From contig NZ_CALHHT010000393.1 in assembly GCF_938031315.1 (NCBI RefSeq), forward strand, positions 1-6,660: DNA of 6,660 nt, in the 5' to 3' direction. This stretch comes from an uncultured Campylobacter sp. Its GTDB lineage: Bacteria; Campylobacterota; Campylobacteria; Campylobacterales; Campylobacteraceae. Each line of letters begins with the position of its first letter. Position 1 is the stretch's first letter. Below are positions 1 to 6,206 of this stretch, in pieces. The notes beneath the pieces are model-generated. The model had not been told where the DNA came from. It made no database searches and saw only the letters and a list, made by a program, of their open reading frames with translations. A program made the position numbers and the translations under genes.

Positions 1-490
1 GCTAAATTTAATAAACTCTGCGCGTAAATTCTAACGCTACGGGTGGTAAAATCCACCGCGGCTAGCTTTTCTAAAATCGCAAAATCAGCGAACAAATTTA
101 CGCCTTGCCGCCTGATATCGCAGTCGAAACGTTAAAATTTTAAAATTTAACGGCGCGCCGTTGCCTGCCATAGCGTCACGGTGCACCACTATGGTAATCG
201 ATGCAAAATTCTACCGCGGCGTGTGGTTAGATACTGCGCAAATCCTAAGCTAAGACGCTATTTAGCGCCTGATTCTTAAATTTGGACGCAAGCTTGCGGT
301 AGAATTTAAAACAACTTAGCGCCGTAAAATTTCATCGCGCTAGCACTAAAGTACAACGCGAAATCGCGAGCAAAATTTCAAAATACGCACGATGCTTTGG
401 AGCTTTAAATTTTAAAGAATAAGCCAAATTAGCGCAAAATTCTTACTATTTGAGCGGAATTTCGGTAAAATTACGTTCAAAATACGCGAA
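1..490. other. Non-coding region upstream of nikR
   Basis: I see no supported gene here. All frames are broken by stops, and the longest minus-strand frame with an ATG (169-171 down to 85-87) has only 28 codons and no ribosome binding site. The stretch is rich in AAATTT-type words and small dyads: GGTGG-N6-CCACC (42-57) and CCATAG-N15-CTATGG (168-194), the latter enclosing the palindrome GGTGCACC (180-187). These may be chance structures in a GC/AT patchwork or decayed coding sequence. The leader and promoter of nikR should lie in the last 50 or so bases. Confidence 0.6.
443..471 (+). promoter_or_regulatory. Possible nikR promoter (weak)
   Basis: A -10-like TAAAAT (466-471) lies 31 bases before the chosen nikR start. 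A poor -35-like TTACTA (443-448) sits 17 bases upstream of it. Campylobacter vegetative promoters often lack a clear -35, so the -10 carries most of the weight. No dyad resembling the Helicobacter-type NikR box (TATWATT-N11-AATWATA) is visible by eye, so autoregulation is not supported here. This is inference from short matches only. Confidence 0.25.
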
Positions 491-492
491 AT

Positions 493-500
493 GAGGGGAG
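493..500 (+). promoter_or_regulatory. Ribosome binding site deciding the nikR start
   Basis: The purine run GAGGGGAG lies directly before the ATG at 503 and inside the reading frame that would begin at the ATG at 491. GAGG (493-496) is 6 bases from the 503 ATG. No comparable sequence precedes 491, so 503 is the better start. Confidence 0.65.
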
Positions 501-502
501 CT

Positions 503-934
503 ATGAAAAAAGAGGAAAAAGAGAGCGCCGTAAGATTTAGCATTTCGCTGCCGACGAAGCTTTTTGAGGATCTCGATGAGATGGTGCGCGCCAAGCAGTA
601 CCTAAGCCGCAGCGAGTTTATCCGCGATCTCATACGCGAAAAGATGGTCGAGGGCGTACTTCACGGAGATGGCGAGGATGACTGCGTGGGCGTGCTTTGC
701 ATCGCTTACGATCATCACCAAAGCGATCTGATCGAGCAGCTCGTAGAGATCGAGCACCACGCAAACGTCACCATCGTCAGCACCAGCCACTTCCACATCG
801 ACGAGCGCCACTGCTTCGAGGAGATCACGATGCGGGATAAAATTTCAAAGATCGAGCGGCTCAGCGCCAAAATCGGCGCGCTAAAAGGGGTGAAATTTTC
901 CAAGCTCGTAAAGGCGGTCATCACCGAAGCGTAG
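503..934 (+). CDS. nikR: Nickel-responsive transcriptional regulator NikR
   Basis: NikR is a tetrameric cytoplasmic repressor that binds DNA when loaded with Ni(II) and controls nickel uptake and nickel-enzyme genes. From the 503 ATG the protein has 143 residues, close to H. pylori NikR (148) and E. coli NikR (133). Residues 10-47 form the ribbon-helix-helix DNA-binding domain (VRFSISLP strand, then two helices with SRSEFIRDLIRE). The remainder is the ACT-like metal-binding domain. The high-affinity square-planar nickel site is intact: His85-x10-His96-x-His98-x5-Cys104 matches the E. coli spacing His76/His87/His89/Cys95. A start at 491 would add four residues, but the purine-rich Shine-Dalgarno sequence lies between the two ATGs and favours 503. 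The gene stands alone, 759 bases before hypB in the same direction. That neighbourhood suggests it couples nickel status to hydrogenase maturation or nickel transport, but its target genes cannot be read from this window. Confidence 0.95.
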   Translation: MKKEEKESAVRFSISLPTKLFEDLDEMVRAKQYLSRSEFIRDLIREKMVEGVLHGDGEDDCVGVLCIAYDHHQSDLIEQLVEIEHHANVTIVSTSHFHIDERHCFEEITMRDKISKIERLSAKIGALKGVKFSKLVKAVITEA

Positions 935-957
935 GGCTTTTGCACGTTTTTGAAAAC

Positions 958-977
958 AGCGCGTCGCGCTAAATTTT
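958..977 (+). terminator. Possible weak terminator after nikR
   Basis: A GC-only stem, AGCGC (958-962) and GCGCT (966-970) with a three-base loop, lies 23 bases after the nikR stop and is followed by AAATTTT. The stem is short and the T run is only four bases after three As, so it is not a textbook Rho-independent terminator. Confidence 0.3.
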
Positions 978-1656
978 CGCGCTTCTATTTATGCACTTCT
1001 AAATTTAAACGCAGGCTGCGCGACTTTTGCGAGTTGCGAAGAGCGATTCTCGATCGAGTGGAGAATTCGGGCGGCGCGGTTGCGCAAGGCGTGCAAATAA
1101 AATTTGTTTAAATTTACGCGGCAAACGAAAATGCAAAATTTTATAAATTTTAATCAAAAAGTATTCTTGCTGCGGGTTTAAATTTACGCACAGGCACGAA
1201 ACCGGCGAAGCAGCTCGCGACTAAATTTTATAGGAGCCGCCTTCGTGCCGCATTTGCAAAGCCGAACTAGTGCAAAATCGATATTAAAATGGTCGCCGCA
1301 TTGGTGTTCGGCAAGCCTGCGATCACGCGCGAGATTGTAGAGCACCGGGATAAAATCCACTCGCAAGCCCTGAATTTCGCGCTCTTATCTACAGCGATCT
1401 TTAAGTTTGTTTGAGCTGTTGATAGCCATGGCGTCTAAATTTGTAGCGCGCGGCTTTGCTGCCTGCGAGCAGGCGATTTAATTTAAAGCAGCGCTTTGCT
1501 CGCTAGCTTTAAAATTTTACGTCGAGCCTTCGCAAACAACGCATGAAATTTAGATAAAACCGAAGTGCATAAATTTTAAGCGCTGTTAAATTTTATAAAA
1601 TTTCGCGCTTCGATATAAAATTTATCAAATTTACGCCATTTAAAGCAAAAACGTGG

Positions 1657-1687
1657 TATTTTACGCGCAAAATTTATTTTCCAAGGA
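1657..1687 (+). promoter_or_regulatory. hypB leader: -10-like element and ribosome binding site
   Basis: AAGGA (1683-1687) lies 6 bases before the hypB ATG and is a good Shine-Dalgarno sequence. A TATTTT element (1657-1662) is a possible -10 without a recognisable -35. The same stretch also fits a bare GG-N10-GC pattern (1655-1668), the core of sigma-54 promoters. The rest of that consensus is poor, so it is probably chance. The ribosome binding site is solid; the promoter is a guess. Confidence 0.4.
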
Positions 1688-1693
1688 TAAAAA

Positions 1694-2521
1694 ATGTGTA
1701 AAGATTGCGGCTGTTCAGTAGGCCATACTCACGAGACGGGTGCTCATTCGCACGAGCATCTCCATACCCACGCGGACGGCACCGTCCACTCCCACGCTCA
1801 TATGCACGAGGCGGGGATCGATCACGAGCACGACGCGCACGATCACGTCCACACAAATGTCGCTATTAGCGACGCCAAGACGATCGAGGTGATGAGTAAA
1901 ATTTTAAGCGCCAACGACGAGGAGGCCGCTCACAACAGAGCTCATTTTGACGAGGATAAAATTTTATGTCTAAATTTGATGAGTAGCCCCGGTAGCGGCA
2001 AGACGACGCTGCTTGAGGCCACTATCAAAAGCGGCAAATTTAAAATCGGCGTCATCGAGGGCGATCTACAGACCAACCGCGACGCCGATCGCATCATAAA
2101 AGCGGGCGCGCAGGCCCATCAGATCAGCACCGGCGAGACCTGCCATCTGGATGCTTTTATGGTTCATGAGGGGCTTCATCATATCGATACGAAAGGCTTG
2201 GATCTGGTTTTCATAGAAAACGTCGGAAACCTCGTCTGCCCGGCGGCATTTGACGTGGGCGCGCACCTGAACGTGGTGCTTCTAAGCGTGCCCGAGGGCA
2301 GCGATAAAATCGCAAAATATCCCGTGATATTTCGCCGCGCAGACTGCGTCGTAATCACCAAAACCGCGCTGCTACCGCATTTTGACTTCGATATGGATGA
2401 AGTAGTGCGCGAAGTGCACAAACTCAATCCGAAAGCCGACGTCATCGCGCTTGATAGTAAAAGCAGCGAGGGCGTGGAGAAATGGCTGAAATTCCTACAA
2501 TACAAGAAGGAATTTCGTTAA
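1694..2521 (+). CDS. hypB: Hydrogenase nickel-incorporation GTPase HypB
   Basis: HypB is a SIMIBI-class GTPase that, with HypA, inserts nickel into the [NiFe]-hydrogenase large subunit; it also stores nickel where a His-rich tail is present. The protein has 275 residues. The N-terminus carries the high-affinity nickel motif CxxCGC (Cys2, Cys5, Cys7). A His-rich segment follows, with 16 histidines between residues 11 and 53. The Walker A loop is SSPGSGKTT (97-105). EGDLQTNRDADR (122-133) and ENVGNLVCP (175-183) are family signatures. The metal site of the GTPase domain is present as Cys150-His151 and Cys182, spaced as E. coli Cys166-His167 and Cys198. One oddity: the guanine-specificity motif, normally NKxD before LLP, reads TKTA (222-225). 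The gene opens the hypBCDEA cluster after a long non-coding stretch and overlaps the hypC start by one base, so the two are probably translationally coupled. Identification is certain; the effect of the altered motif is inference. Confidence 0.97.
   Translation: MCKDCGCSVGHTHETGAHSHEHLHTHADGTVHSHAHMHEAGIDHEHDAHDHVHTNVAISDAKTIEVMSKILSANDEEAAHNRAHFDEDKILCLNLMSSPGSGKTTLLEATIKSGKFKIGVIEGDLQTNRDADRIIKAGAQAHQISTGETCHLDAFMVHEGLHHIDTKGLDLVFIENVGNLVCPAAFDVGAHLNVVLLSVPEGSDKIAKYPVIFRRADCVVITKTALLPHFDFDMDEVVREVHKLNPKADVIALDSKSSEGVEKWLKFLQYKKEFR
2507..2512 (+). promoter_or_regulatory. Ribosome binding site for hypC inside the end of hypB
   Basis: AAGGAA lies 8 bases before the ATG at 2521. This supports that start over the in-frame ATG at 2482, which would add 13 residues ahead of the invariant Met-Cys. 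Confidence 0.7.
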
Positions 2522-2802
2522 TGTGCCTTTCAATCCCTTCAAAAATCATCTCAATCGACGAAAATAATTTCGCGACCGTGGAGACTCTGGGCGTGCGCCG
2601 CGGCGTGAGCTTGGATCTGCTCCCCGAGCCCGCGGCGGTCGGGGAGTACGTGCTGATCCACGTGGGCTTTGCGATGGAGAAGATCGATACGCAGCGAGCG
2701 AAGGAGAGTATCGAAATTTACGAGCAGATCGCAAAGCAGATGAGGGCGGAAGAGGGCTCCGTGTATGAAAGCATAGAGCCGCGAGCGGGCACAGAGAATT
2801 AA
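2521..2802 (+). CDS. hypC: Hydrogenase maturation chaperone HypC
   Basis: HypC is a small OB-fold-like chaperone. It forms a complex with HypD, on which the Fe(CN)2CO group is built, and then contacts the hydrogenase large-subunit precursor. The start at 2521 gives a 93-residue protein beginning Met-Cys-Leu-Ser-Ile-Pro, the family signature. Cys2 (exposed after Met removal) is the essential iron/HypD-interacting residue. The second conserved element, GEYVLIHVGFAM (41-52), is present with His47 as the counterpart of E. coli His51. The C-terminal 40 residues form a charged, probably helical tail. The TAATG overlap with hypB implies coupled translation; hypD follows after 35 bases. An in-frame ATG at 2482 would bury Cys2 inside the chain and is rejected. 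Nothing is missing. Confidence 0.97.
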   Translation: MCLSIPSKIISIDENNFATVETLGVRRGVSLDLLPEPAAVGEYVLIHVGFAMEKIDTQRAKESIEIYEQIAKQMRAEEGSVYESIEPRAGTEN

Positions 2803-2837
2803 AGCGGCTTGCAAACCCGTAAAATTTAAGGTAAATA

Positions 2838-3935
2838 ATGGATCTAATCAAGGATTTTAGGGATAAGGAGCTGATTTTAGCGCTTAGCAAGCTGATAATT
2901 TCTAAAAGCAAAAAGCCGCTAAATATTATGGAGATTTGCGGCGGACACACGCACTCGATCATGAAATTCGGCCTTCCGAGCTTGGTCGGCGAAAATATTA
3001 AATTTATCCACGGTCCCGGCTGTCCGGTGTGCGTGATGCCGCGCAGTCGCATCGACGAGGCGATCAAGCTCGCTGCGATGCCGCAGAGTATTTTTTGCAC
3101 TCTAGCAGATATGCTTCGAGTTCCTGGCTCTCGCACAAGCTTACAGAAGCTGCGCAGCGAGGGGCACGACATCAGAGCGCTTTATAGCCCGCTTGATTGC
3201 ATAAAGATCGCGCAGGAAAATCCGCAAAAAACGGTGATATTTTTTGCGATCGGCTTTGAGACGACGACGCCGATGAGCGCCGTGCTGATCGATAAGGCGC
3301 TAAGCTTGGGGCTAAAAAATCTCTTTTTTCACATCAACCATGTCACAGTGCCCGCTCCCGTGCGAGCGATCTTAAACGACGCGGACGTGCAGATAGACGC
3401 GTTTTTAGGGCCTAGCCACGTAAGCGTGATCACCGGCGCGAAGGCCTACGAAAGTATCGCGCGCGATTATAAAAAGCCGATCGCCGTAAGCGGATTTGAG
3501 CCGCTTGACATAATGGCGGGCGTGTTAAATTTGGTGGAGCAGCAAAACGCCGGCACCTACGAGGTTTTCAACGAATACGAGCGCGTCGTAAAAGAGTGCG
3601 GCAACCAAAAAGCGCAAAATTTGATAGATAAATATTTTGAAATTTGCGATTTTCCGTGGCGAGGGCTCGGCGAAATTCCAAAAAGCGGCATGAAGTTGCG
3701 CCCGCAGTACGCGGCGCTGGATGCCAGGGTGCAGTTTGATTGCAGCGTACAGAGCGTGCCCGAGAGCAAGGCCTGTATCTGCGGCGAAATTTTGCGCGGC
3801 AAAAAAAGTCCCTATGATTGCAAGGTTTTCGGCAAGCACTGCACGCCGCAAAACCCGATAGGATCGTGCATGGTCTCAAGTGAAGGCGCATGCGCGGCGT
3901 ACTATAAATACGGCGATGTCAAAAACGCGGGCTAA
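2838..3935 (+). CDS. hypD: Hydrogenase maturation iron-sulfur protein HypD
   Basis: HypD is a [4Fe-4S] protein that, with HypC, scaffolds assembly of the Fe(CN)2CO moiety; it receives cyanide from HypE. The 365-residue length is normal for the family. Conserved motifs appear in order: CGGHTH (34-39, Cys34 equivalent to E. coli Cys41), HGPGCPVC (58-65, Cys62 and Cys65 forming the thiol pair), GFETTTP (139-145), GPSHVSVITG (191-200) and SGFEPLDI (218-225). The C-terminal third is rich in cysteines (313, 315, 328, 335, 344, 352), as expected for the iron-sulfur domain. A Shine-Dalgarno TAAGG (2827-2831) stands 6 bases before the ATG, which confirms the start. The gene follows hypC closely and is followed by 189 bases before hypE, the widest gap within the cluster. 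No anomalies were seen. Confidence 0.98.
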   Translation: MDLIKDFRDKELILALSKLIISKSKKPLNIMEICGGHTHSIMKFGLPSLVGENIKFIHGPGCPVCVMPRSRIDEAIKLAAMPQSIFCTLADMLRVPGSRTSLQKLRSEGHDIRALYSPLDCIKIAQENPQKTVIFFAIGFETTTPMSAVLIDKALSLGLKNLFFHINHVTVPAPVRAILNDADVQIDAFLGPSHVSVITGAKAYESIARDYKKPIAVSGFEPLDIMAGVLNLVEQQNAGTYEVFNEYERVVKECGNQKAQNLIDKYFEICDFPWRGLGEIPKSGMKLRPQYAALDARVQFDCSVQSVPESKACICGEILRGKKSPYDCKVFGKHCTPQNPIGSCMVSSEGACAAYYKYGDVKNAG

Positions 3936-4124
3936 ATTTTGTGCGCGGTATCCGGCTATCAGGGCGCAAATTTTAAAAATAAGTCATGCTTTAAAATTTT
4001 AACCGAAGCGAAAATTGCTGTGCTAAACCTTTGCTTTAAAATTTAGCGCGGCGCCGTAGCGGCACGGCTTGTTCGGCTGCAAAATACGGGCTTATAAATT
4101 TAAAACCCAGTGAAAAGGAAAAAT
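3936..4124. other. hypD-hypE spacer with a 13-bp direct repeat
   Basis: The word TGCTTTAAAATTT occurs twice (3987-3999 and 4032-4044), 45 bases apart. A short GCCG-TAG-CGGC hairpin (4053-4063) is also present but has no T run, so it is not a convincing terminator. No reading frame is supported here. The spacer could hold an internal promoter or an RNA-processing site, but nothing specific is visible. Confidence 0.45.
4115..4119 (+). promoter_or_regulatory. Ribosome binding site deciding the hypE start
   Basis: AAGGA lies 5 bases before the TTG at 4125 and downstream of the in-frame GTG at 4110. The GTG has no purine-rich sequence at a usable distance, so translation probably begins at TTG. 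Confidence 0.65.
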
Positions 4125-5318
4125 TTGAACGAAACTATACTTTTAAGCCACGGCGGCGGCGGCGAGGAGATGAATAGGCTCATCAACGAGACGATCTTTG
4201 CGGCGTTTGATAATGAAATTTTACGCGCCAACAACGACAGCGCGATACTAAATTTAAATTTAGACGCCGGGCCAAATTTTGATCGCGCAGCGCCGAGCTC
4301 GGCTCTAAATTCAGCGGCGAGTTTTAGCGGCGAGCTAGCTTTCAGCACCGATAGTTTCGTCGTCACGCCGTTGTTTTTTAACGGTGGCGACATCGGCAAG
4401 ATCGCTGTTTGCGGCACCGTCAACGACCTTGCGATGGTGGGCGCCAAGCCGCTGTTTTTAAGCTGTGCGCTCATCATCGAGGAGGGGCTTAGCCTAGGCG
4501 AGCTGCGACGCATCCTGGACTCGATGGGAAGCACCGCGCGAAGCTGCGGCGTTCGCATCGTTTGCGGCGACACAAAGGTTGTGCCGCGCGGCAAATGCGA
4601 TAAAATTTTCATTAACACTAGCGGCATCGGCCGTGTTTTGCGACCTGCGCGCGTGCAAAACATCAAAGCGGGCGCAAAAATCCTGCTTAGCGGCGACATC
4701 GGGCGGCACGGGGCGGTGATACTCGCGGCGCGCGACGAGATCGCGCTAAGCAGCGAGCTGCAAAGCGACTGCAAACCGCTTTGCGCTGCGGTAGAAAAGC
4801 TGATCTTGCAAGGCGTGAAGATCCAAGCGATGCGAGATGCGACGCGCGGCGGGCTTAGCGCGGTTTTGAACGAATTCGCAAGCTCCAGCGGGCTTGAATT
4901 TTTAGTGCGCGAAGAGGATATCAAAATCAGCGACGAAGTAGTGGGCGTGTGCGAACTGCTGGGCTTTGAGCCGTACGAGCTTGCAAACGAAGGCACGTTC
5001 ATAGCGATCGTAGAAAATGATGCCGAGGCGGATAGGGCGCTTGAAATACTGCGCGAATTTGACGCAAACGCCGCAATCATCGGCGAGGTGCGCGAAGTAG
5101 GGCACGACAGAGGCGAATTTGAGGGCTCTTTGACGTCAAAGCTTAGCGCGCAGGGCGAATTTACGGGCACAAGCGATACGGACGTGGCGTCAGAAAATAG
5201 GGCGGGACAATTTCAAGCTCCGTATGCGGCAAAAGGGCGAGTAATTTTACAAAACGCCTACGGCTCGCAGCGATTTTTAGAGCTTCCAAAGGGCGAGCTG
5301 CTGCCGAGGATTTGTTAA
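4125..5318 (+). CDS. hypE: Hydrogenase maturation carbamoyl dehydratase HypE (with insertions)
   Basis: HypE uses ATP to dehydrate the carbamoyl group that HypF places on its C-terminal cysteine, giving a thiocyanate whose cyanide goes to HypC-HypD. It belongs to the PurM/AIR-synthase-like family. From the TTG at 4125 it has 397 residues and starts like other HypE proteins, with ILLSHGGGGEEMN (5-17). Other signatures are FSTDSFVVTPLFFNGGDIGK (73-92), CGTVNDLAM (96-104), GDTKVV (148-153), RDATRGGL and the C-terminal PRIC, with Cys397 as the modified residue. The usual length is about 330-340 residues. The extra length comes from two low-complexity segments: about 20 residues near 43-67 and about 40 within 323-370, the latter lying just before the conserved C-terminal tail. 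Both are in frame and all core motifs are kept, so the protein is probably active. A GTG start at 4110 would add five residues, but it lacks a Shine-Dalgarno sequence. Confidence 0.96.
   Translation: MNETILLSHGGGGEEMNRLINETIFAAFDNEILRANNDSAILNLNLDAGPNFDRAAPSSALNSAASFSGELAFSTDSFVVTPLFFNGGDIGKIAVCGTVNDLAMVGAKPLFLSCALIIEEGLSLGELRRILDSMGSTARSCGVRIVCGDTKVVPRGKCDKIFINTSGIGRVLRPARVQNIKAGAKILLSGDIGRHGAVILAARDEIALSSELQSDCKPLCAAVEKLILQGVKIQAMRDATRGGLSAVLNEFASSSGLEFLVREEDIKISDEVVGVCELLGFEPYELANEGTFIAIVENDAEADRALEILREFDANAAIIGEVREVGHDRGEFEGSLTSKLSAQGEFTGTSDTDVASENRAGQFQAPYAAKGRVILQNAYGSQRFLELPKGELLPRIC
5112..5168 (+). repeat. Degenerate 42-bp tandem duplication in the hypE insertion
   Basis: The 15-base word beginning GGCGAATTT and ending GGGC occurs at 5112-5126 and 5154-5168 with 13 of 15 identities, exactly 42 bases (14 codons) apart. 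It encodes GEFEG and GEFTG. This suggests that the insertion grew by in-frame duplication and then diverged. Confidence 0.45.
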
Positions 5319-5333
5319 ATTTGCGTGCAAATT
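5318..5333. repeat. Inverted repeat overlapping the hypE stop
   Basis: AATTTGC (5318-5324) and GCAAATT (5327-5333) are perfectly complementary, separated by two bases. As a hairpin it would have six pairs and a four-base loop. It is AT-rich and has no T run after it, so a terminator role is doubtful. Confidence 0.3.
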
Positions 5334-5426
5334 CGGCAAATTTGAGCTTAAATTTCAGACGTATTTTTAAATTTACAACAAAATTTCGCATACAATACGG
5401 CACGGCCGTAAAATTTAGAGGAAAAA

Positions 5427-5987
5427 ATGCATGAACTATCGATCGTAGCGGATCTTGTGGCGCTATGTGAAAAGGCGCTAAACGCCGAAAAAGCAAAGAA
5501 AAAAGGCGCGGCCGAGCAGGGCGATAAAAATCGTTGCGACATCGCCGACGATACCGCCAATGAAAATACGGATTTCGCAAATACCGACATAGGCACCGAG
5601 AATGCCGAAAATACGGGCGTTGCAGATACGAACCCAAACGACAAAAACGGCGATTTTTATAAAAATTTAGATACGAAACCACAGGCGTCTTACGATGCAT
5701 TTGGTTCGAAAAGTCCACAGATAAGGGAGCTGCACGTAAAAATAGGGCGACTAAGCGGCGTAGAAGCGCATTATTTGCAAAACTGCTATGAAGTCTTTCG
5801 CGCAGGCACCGTCTGCGAAAATGCGGATCTCATCATCCACACCCAAGAAATCGTCGTAAAATGCAAAAACTGCGGTTTTAGCGGAGATTTGGCGCAAAAC
5901 GACTTTTCTTGCCCGCGCTGCAAAAGCTCCGAAATCAGCGTAATCGATGGCGAGGATATGTATCTAATGCGCCTGGTTATTGAATAA
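5427..5987 (+). CDS. hypA: Hydrogenase nickel-incorporation protein HypA with a large insertion
   Basis: HypA is a nickel metallochaperone that works with HypB to load nickel into the hydrogenase large subunit. The usual length is about 113-120 residues; this protein has 186. The N-terminus MHELSIV (1-7) provides the nickel ligand His2 and a first helix to about residue 25. The conserved strand ELHVKIGRLSGVEAHYLQ resumes at 101. The structural zinc site is intact as Cys146-x2-Cys149 and Cys162-x2-Cys165, and the end DGEDMYLM (174-181) is typical. Residues 26-98 are a hydrophilic insertion: 28 of residues 31-80 are Asp, Glu, Asn or Thr. It lies between the first helix and the next strand and is probably disordered. 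It contains a degenerate repeat (ENTDFANTD at 46-54, ENTGVADTN at 61-69). AGAGGA (5417-5422) precedes the ATG by 4 bases. The gene closes the cluster, 108 bases after hypE. The frame is continuous, so this is an expansion, not a frameshift. Confidence 0.95.
   Translation: MHELSIVADLVALCEKALNAEKAKKKGAAEQGDKNRCDIADDTANENTDFANTDIGTENAENTGVADTNPNDKNGDFYKNLDTKPQASYDAFGSKSPQIRELHVKIGRLSGVEAHYLQNCYEVFRAGTVCENADLIIHTQEIVVKCKNCGFSGDLAQNDFSCPRCKSSEISVIDGEDMYLMRLVIE
5562..5633 (+). repeat. Degenerate 45-bp tandem duplication in the hypA insertion
   Basis: GAAAATACGG occurs at 5562-5571 and 5607-5616, and similarity continues for about 27 bases, encoding ENTDFANTD and ENTGVADTN. The offset is 45 bases (15 codons), which fits an old in-frame duplication. 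Confidence 0.5.
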
Positions 5988-6206
5988 AAGAGGACACTCA
6001 TCTTGGCGCGATAGCTTCCCATATTTCAAATTTAAACTCTTGCCATAAGCAAAATTTCATTTCCACCCAATTCAAATATCATCTATTTTGATTCTTGCAG
6101 AAAACACATCGTCCTTTTGTAGTCACGCTAAATTATCAAATAAGATTGATGTAAAAATTCTTCTAATAAAAACCATTAATAAAAACACCAAATGCGTCAA
6201 AAATAC

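Larger units (their letters stand above)
935..1693. other. Long intergenic region between nikR and hypB
   Basis: These 759 bases hold no supported gene. They contain many AAATTT words and several small dyads: ATTCTC-N9-GAGAAT (1046-1066), GCCTG-CGAG-CAGGC (1461-1474), and TTTAAAGC (1482-1489) facing GCTTTAAA (1506-1513). On the minus strand one frame runs from an ATG at 1429-1427, through an in-frame TAA at 1387-1385, to a stop just before 1184. It encodes about 80 residues in total and could be decayed coding sequence. I recognise no family in it, so I do not call it a gene. The last 60 bases should hold the hyp operon promoter. Confidence 0.6.

Noticed and set aside
85..171. A 28-codon minus-strand frame upstream of nikR
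   Set aside because: Short, without a ribosome binding site, and with no recognisable protein.
491..502. Upstream ATG for nikR
   Set aside because: The Shine-Dalgarno sequence lies after this ATG, so translation should begin at 503.
1655..1668. Sigma-54 promoter before hypB
   Set aside because: Only the GG-N10-GC core matches; the flanking consensus is poor and the core is short enough to occur by chance.
2482..2520. Upstream in-frame ATG for hypC
   Set aside because: It would place 13 residues before the Met-Cys that HypC needs at its N-terminus. The ribosome binding site at 2507-2512 serves the ATG at 2521.
2546..3172. A 208-codon minus-strand frame across hypC and hypD
   Set aside because: It crosses two certain genes and their spacer, has an Arg/Ser/Pro-rich translation, and shows no family signature.
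4100..5170. A 356-codon minus-strand open frame opposite hypE
   Set aside because: It is the antisense shadow of hypE: Ser/Ala/Leu-rich, no ribosome binding site, no recognisable domain, and the plus strand has a clear HypE.
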